DNA of 5,328 nt from NCBI GenBank assembly GCA_025350985.1, contig JANXWU010000148.1:1-5328 (forward strand), read 5' to 3'. The stretch is from Spartobacteria bacterium. GTDB lineage: Bacteria; Verrucomicrobiota; Verrucomicrobiia; Chthoniobacterales; Chthoniobacteraceae. Positions within the stretch are counted from its first letter, which is position 1, and the number at the start of each line of letters is the position of its first letter. The position numbers and the translations under genes were made by a program. Below, one piece after another: positions 5,061 to 5,328 of the stretch. The notes beneath the pieces were generated by a model, which was not told where the DNA came from, searched no databases, and was given only the letters and a program-made list of their open reading frames with translations.

Positions 5061-5328
5061 ATGAACCCCATCCAAGTATGGAAAGGCCGTCCCTATCCCC
5101 TCGGCGCGACAGTCACCCCGGAGGGCGTGAACTTTGCGCTCTTTTCCGAAAACGCGACCCAGGTCGAACTCTGCCTGTTCGATGACGCCGGGGCGCCGAC
5201 GGAAACCATCCGCATCCGGTTGACGGAGCAAACGGGCATGGTCTGGCATTGCTTTCTTCCTGGCCTTACTGCCGGACAACTCTATGGCTATCGCGTGCTC
5301 GGGTTCATAAGGGCCGTGGACGCGATAG
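5061..5328 (+). CDS. glgX: Glycogen debranching enzyme GlgX/TreX (N-terminal 89 codons, runs off the right edge)
   Basis: The protein starts [20 protein letters not shown] and continues [21 protein letters not shown], the N-terminal CBM48 beta-sandwich of GlgX/TreX isoamylase-type debranching enzymes. These hydrolyse alpha-1,6 branches of glycogen or limit dextrin in the cytoplasm. The domain continues to [14 protein letters not shown] (ending at residue 79). In the family this is followed by H/D-G-P-Y-x-P and G-x-R-F-N-P. Here the next residues are [10 protein letters not shown], which do not fit, and the change coincides with an inverted repeat at 5288-5328. The catalytic barrel lies beyond the window. 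Divergent pairing with treZ suggests a trehalose-from-glycogen route. The identity up to residue 79 is clear; the last ten or so codons should not be trusted as wild-type sequence. Confidence 0.9.
   Translation, partial: MNPIQVWKGRPYPLGATVTPEGVNFALFSENATQVELCLFDDAGAPTETIRIRLTEQTGMVWHCFLPGLTAGQLYGYRVLGFIRAVDAI
5288..5328. repeat. 9-bp inverted repeat around an apparently inverted 23-bp segment in glgX
   Basis: CTATCGCGT (5288-5296) and ACGCGATAG (5320-5328) are exact reverse complements, with 23 bases between them. Reverse-complementing the 23 bases in place turns the frame [10 protein letters not shown] into [12 protein letters not shown], the conserved GlgX motif. The right arm ends at the window edge, so the repeat may be longer than seen. 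Confidence 0.8.

Noticed and set aside
4940..5071. Extension of treZ upstream to the ATG at 5071.
   Set aside because: It would overlap the divergent glgX start and adds 44 Ser/Gly/Pro-rich residues without similarity to TreZ N-termini; the ATG at 4939 leads directly into the family's beta-sandwich.
5058..5311. An 11-bp inverted match, CTTATGAACCC at 5058-5068 (over the glgX start) and GGGTTCATAAG at 5301-5311.
   Set aside because: Matches of this length are expected a few times by chance in a window of this size. The right copy is explained better as the reverse complement of the codons for P-Y-E-P within the inverted glgX segment.
1..5328. tRNA, rRNA, CRISPR arrays, insertion sequences or defence genes.
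   Set aside because: I found no regularly spaced repeats, cloverleaf-like sequences, transposase motifs or other such signals on reading the window.

Overview
This GC-rich window carries ordinary metabolic and DNA-repair genes. All genes lie on the minus strand except a truncated one at the right edge. Long GC-rich antisense frames, an ebo-type gene pair, a DUF2934 mini-protein and start codons without clear Shine-Dalgarno sequences would suit a soil or freshwater Verrucomicrobiota-like bacterium. That assignment is an inference and cannot be settled from 5.3 kb.

Layout from left to right. (1) 1-1317: the end of an ebo (edge-bioluminescence-orthologue) cluster. eboC, a UbiA-type prenyltransferase (589-1317), is followed by the N-terminal half of eboF, an alkaline-phosphatase/nucleotide-pyrophosphatase family protein (1-498), which runs off the left edge. 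(2) 1318-1569: a 252-bp gap holding a short coding-like open stretch downstream of the ligase-polymerase gene and one small hairpin. (3) 1570-2502: a stand-alone LigD-type primase-polymerase domain of bacterial NHEJ. (4) 2503-2782: a 280-bp non-coding gap with three hairpins, two of which share a GGGAGC-type head in opposite orientation and look like REP/BIME elements. (5) 2783-2956: a 57-residue DUF2934 protein. (6) 2990-4939: treZ, malto-oligosyltrehalose trehalohydrolase. (7) 4940-5060: a divergent intergenic region. (8) 5061-5328 on the plus strand: the start of a GlgX/TreX-type glycogen debranching enzyme.

TreZ and the debranching enzyme belong together. The debrancher removes glycogen branches and TreZ releases trehalose from maltooligosyl-trehalose. 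The synthase TreY, which works between them, is not in the window. The ebo pair and the NHEJ polymerase are functionally unrelated neighbours.

The most striking observation is at the last 41 bases. The glgX reading frame loses its family motif exactly where a 9-bp inverted repeat begins, and reverse-complementing the 23 bases between the arms restores the missing motif VHGPYEPE. This is either a fold-back or assembly artefact at a contig end, or a genuine small inversion inside glgX. I do not see a previously undescribed multi-gene system here.
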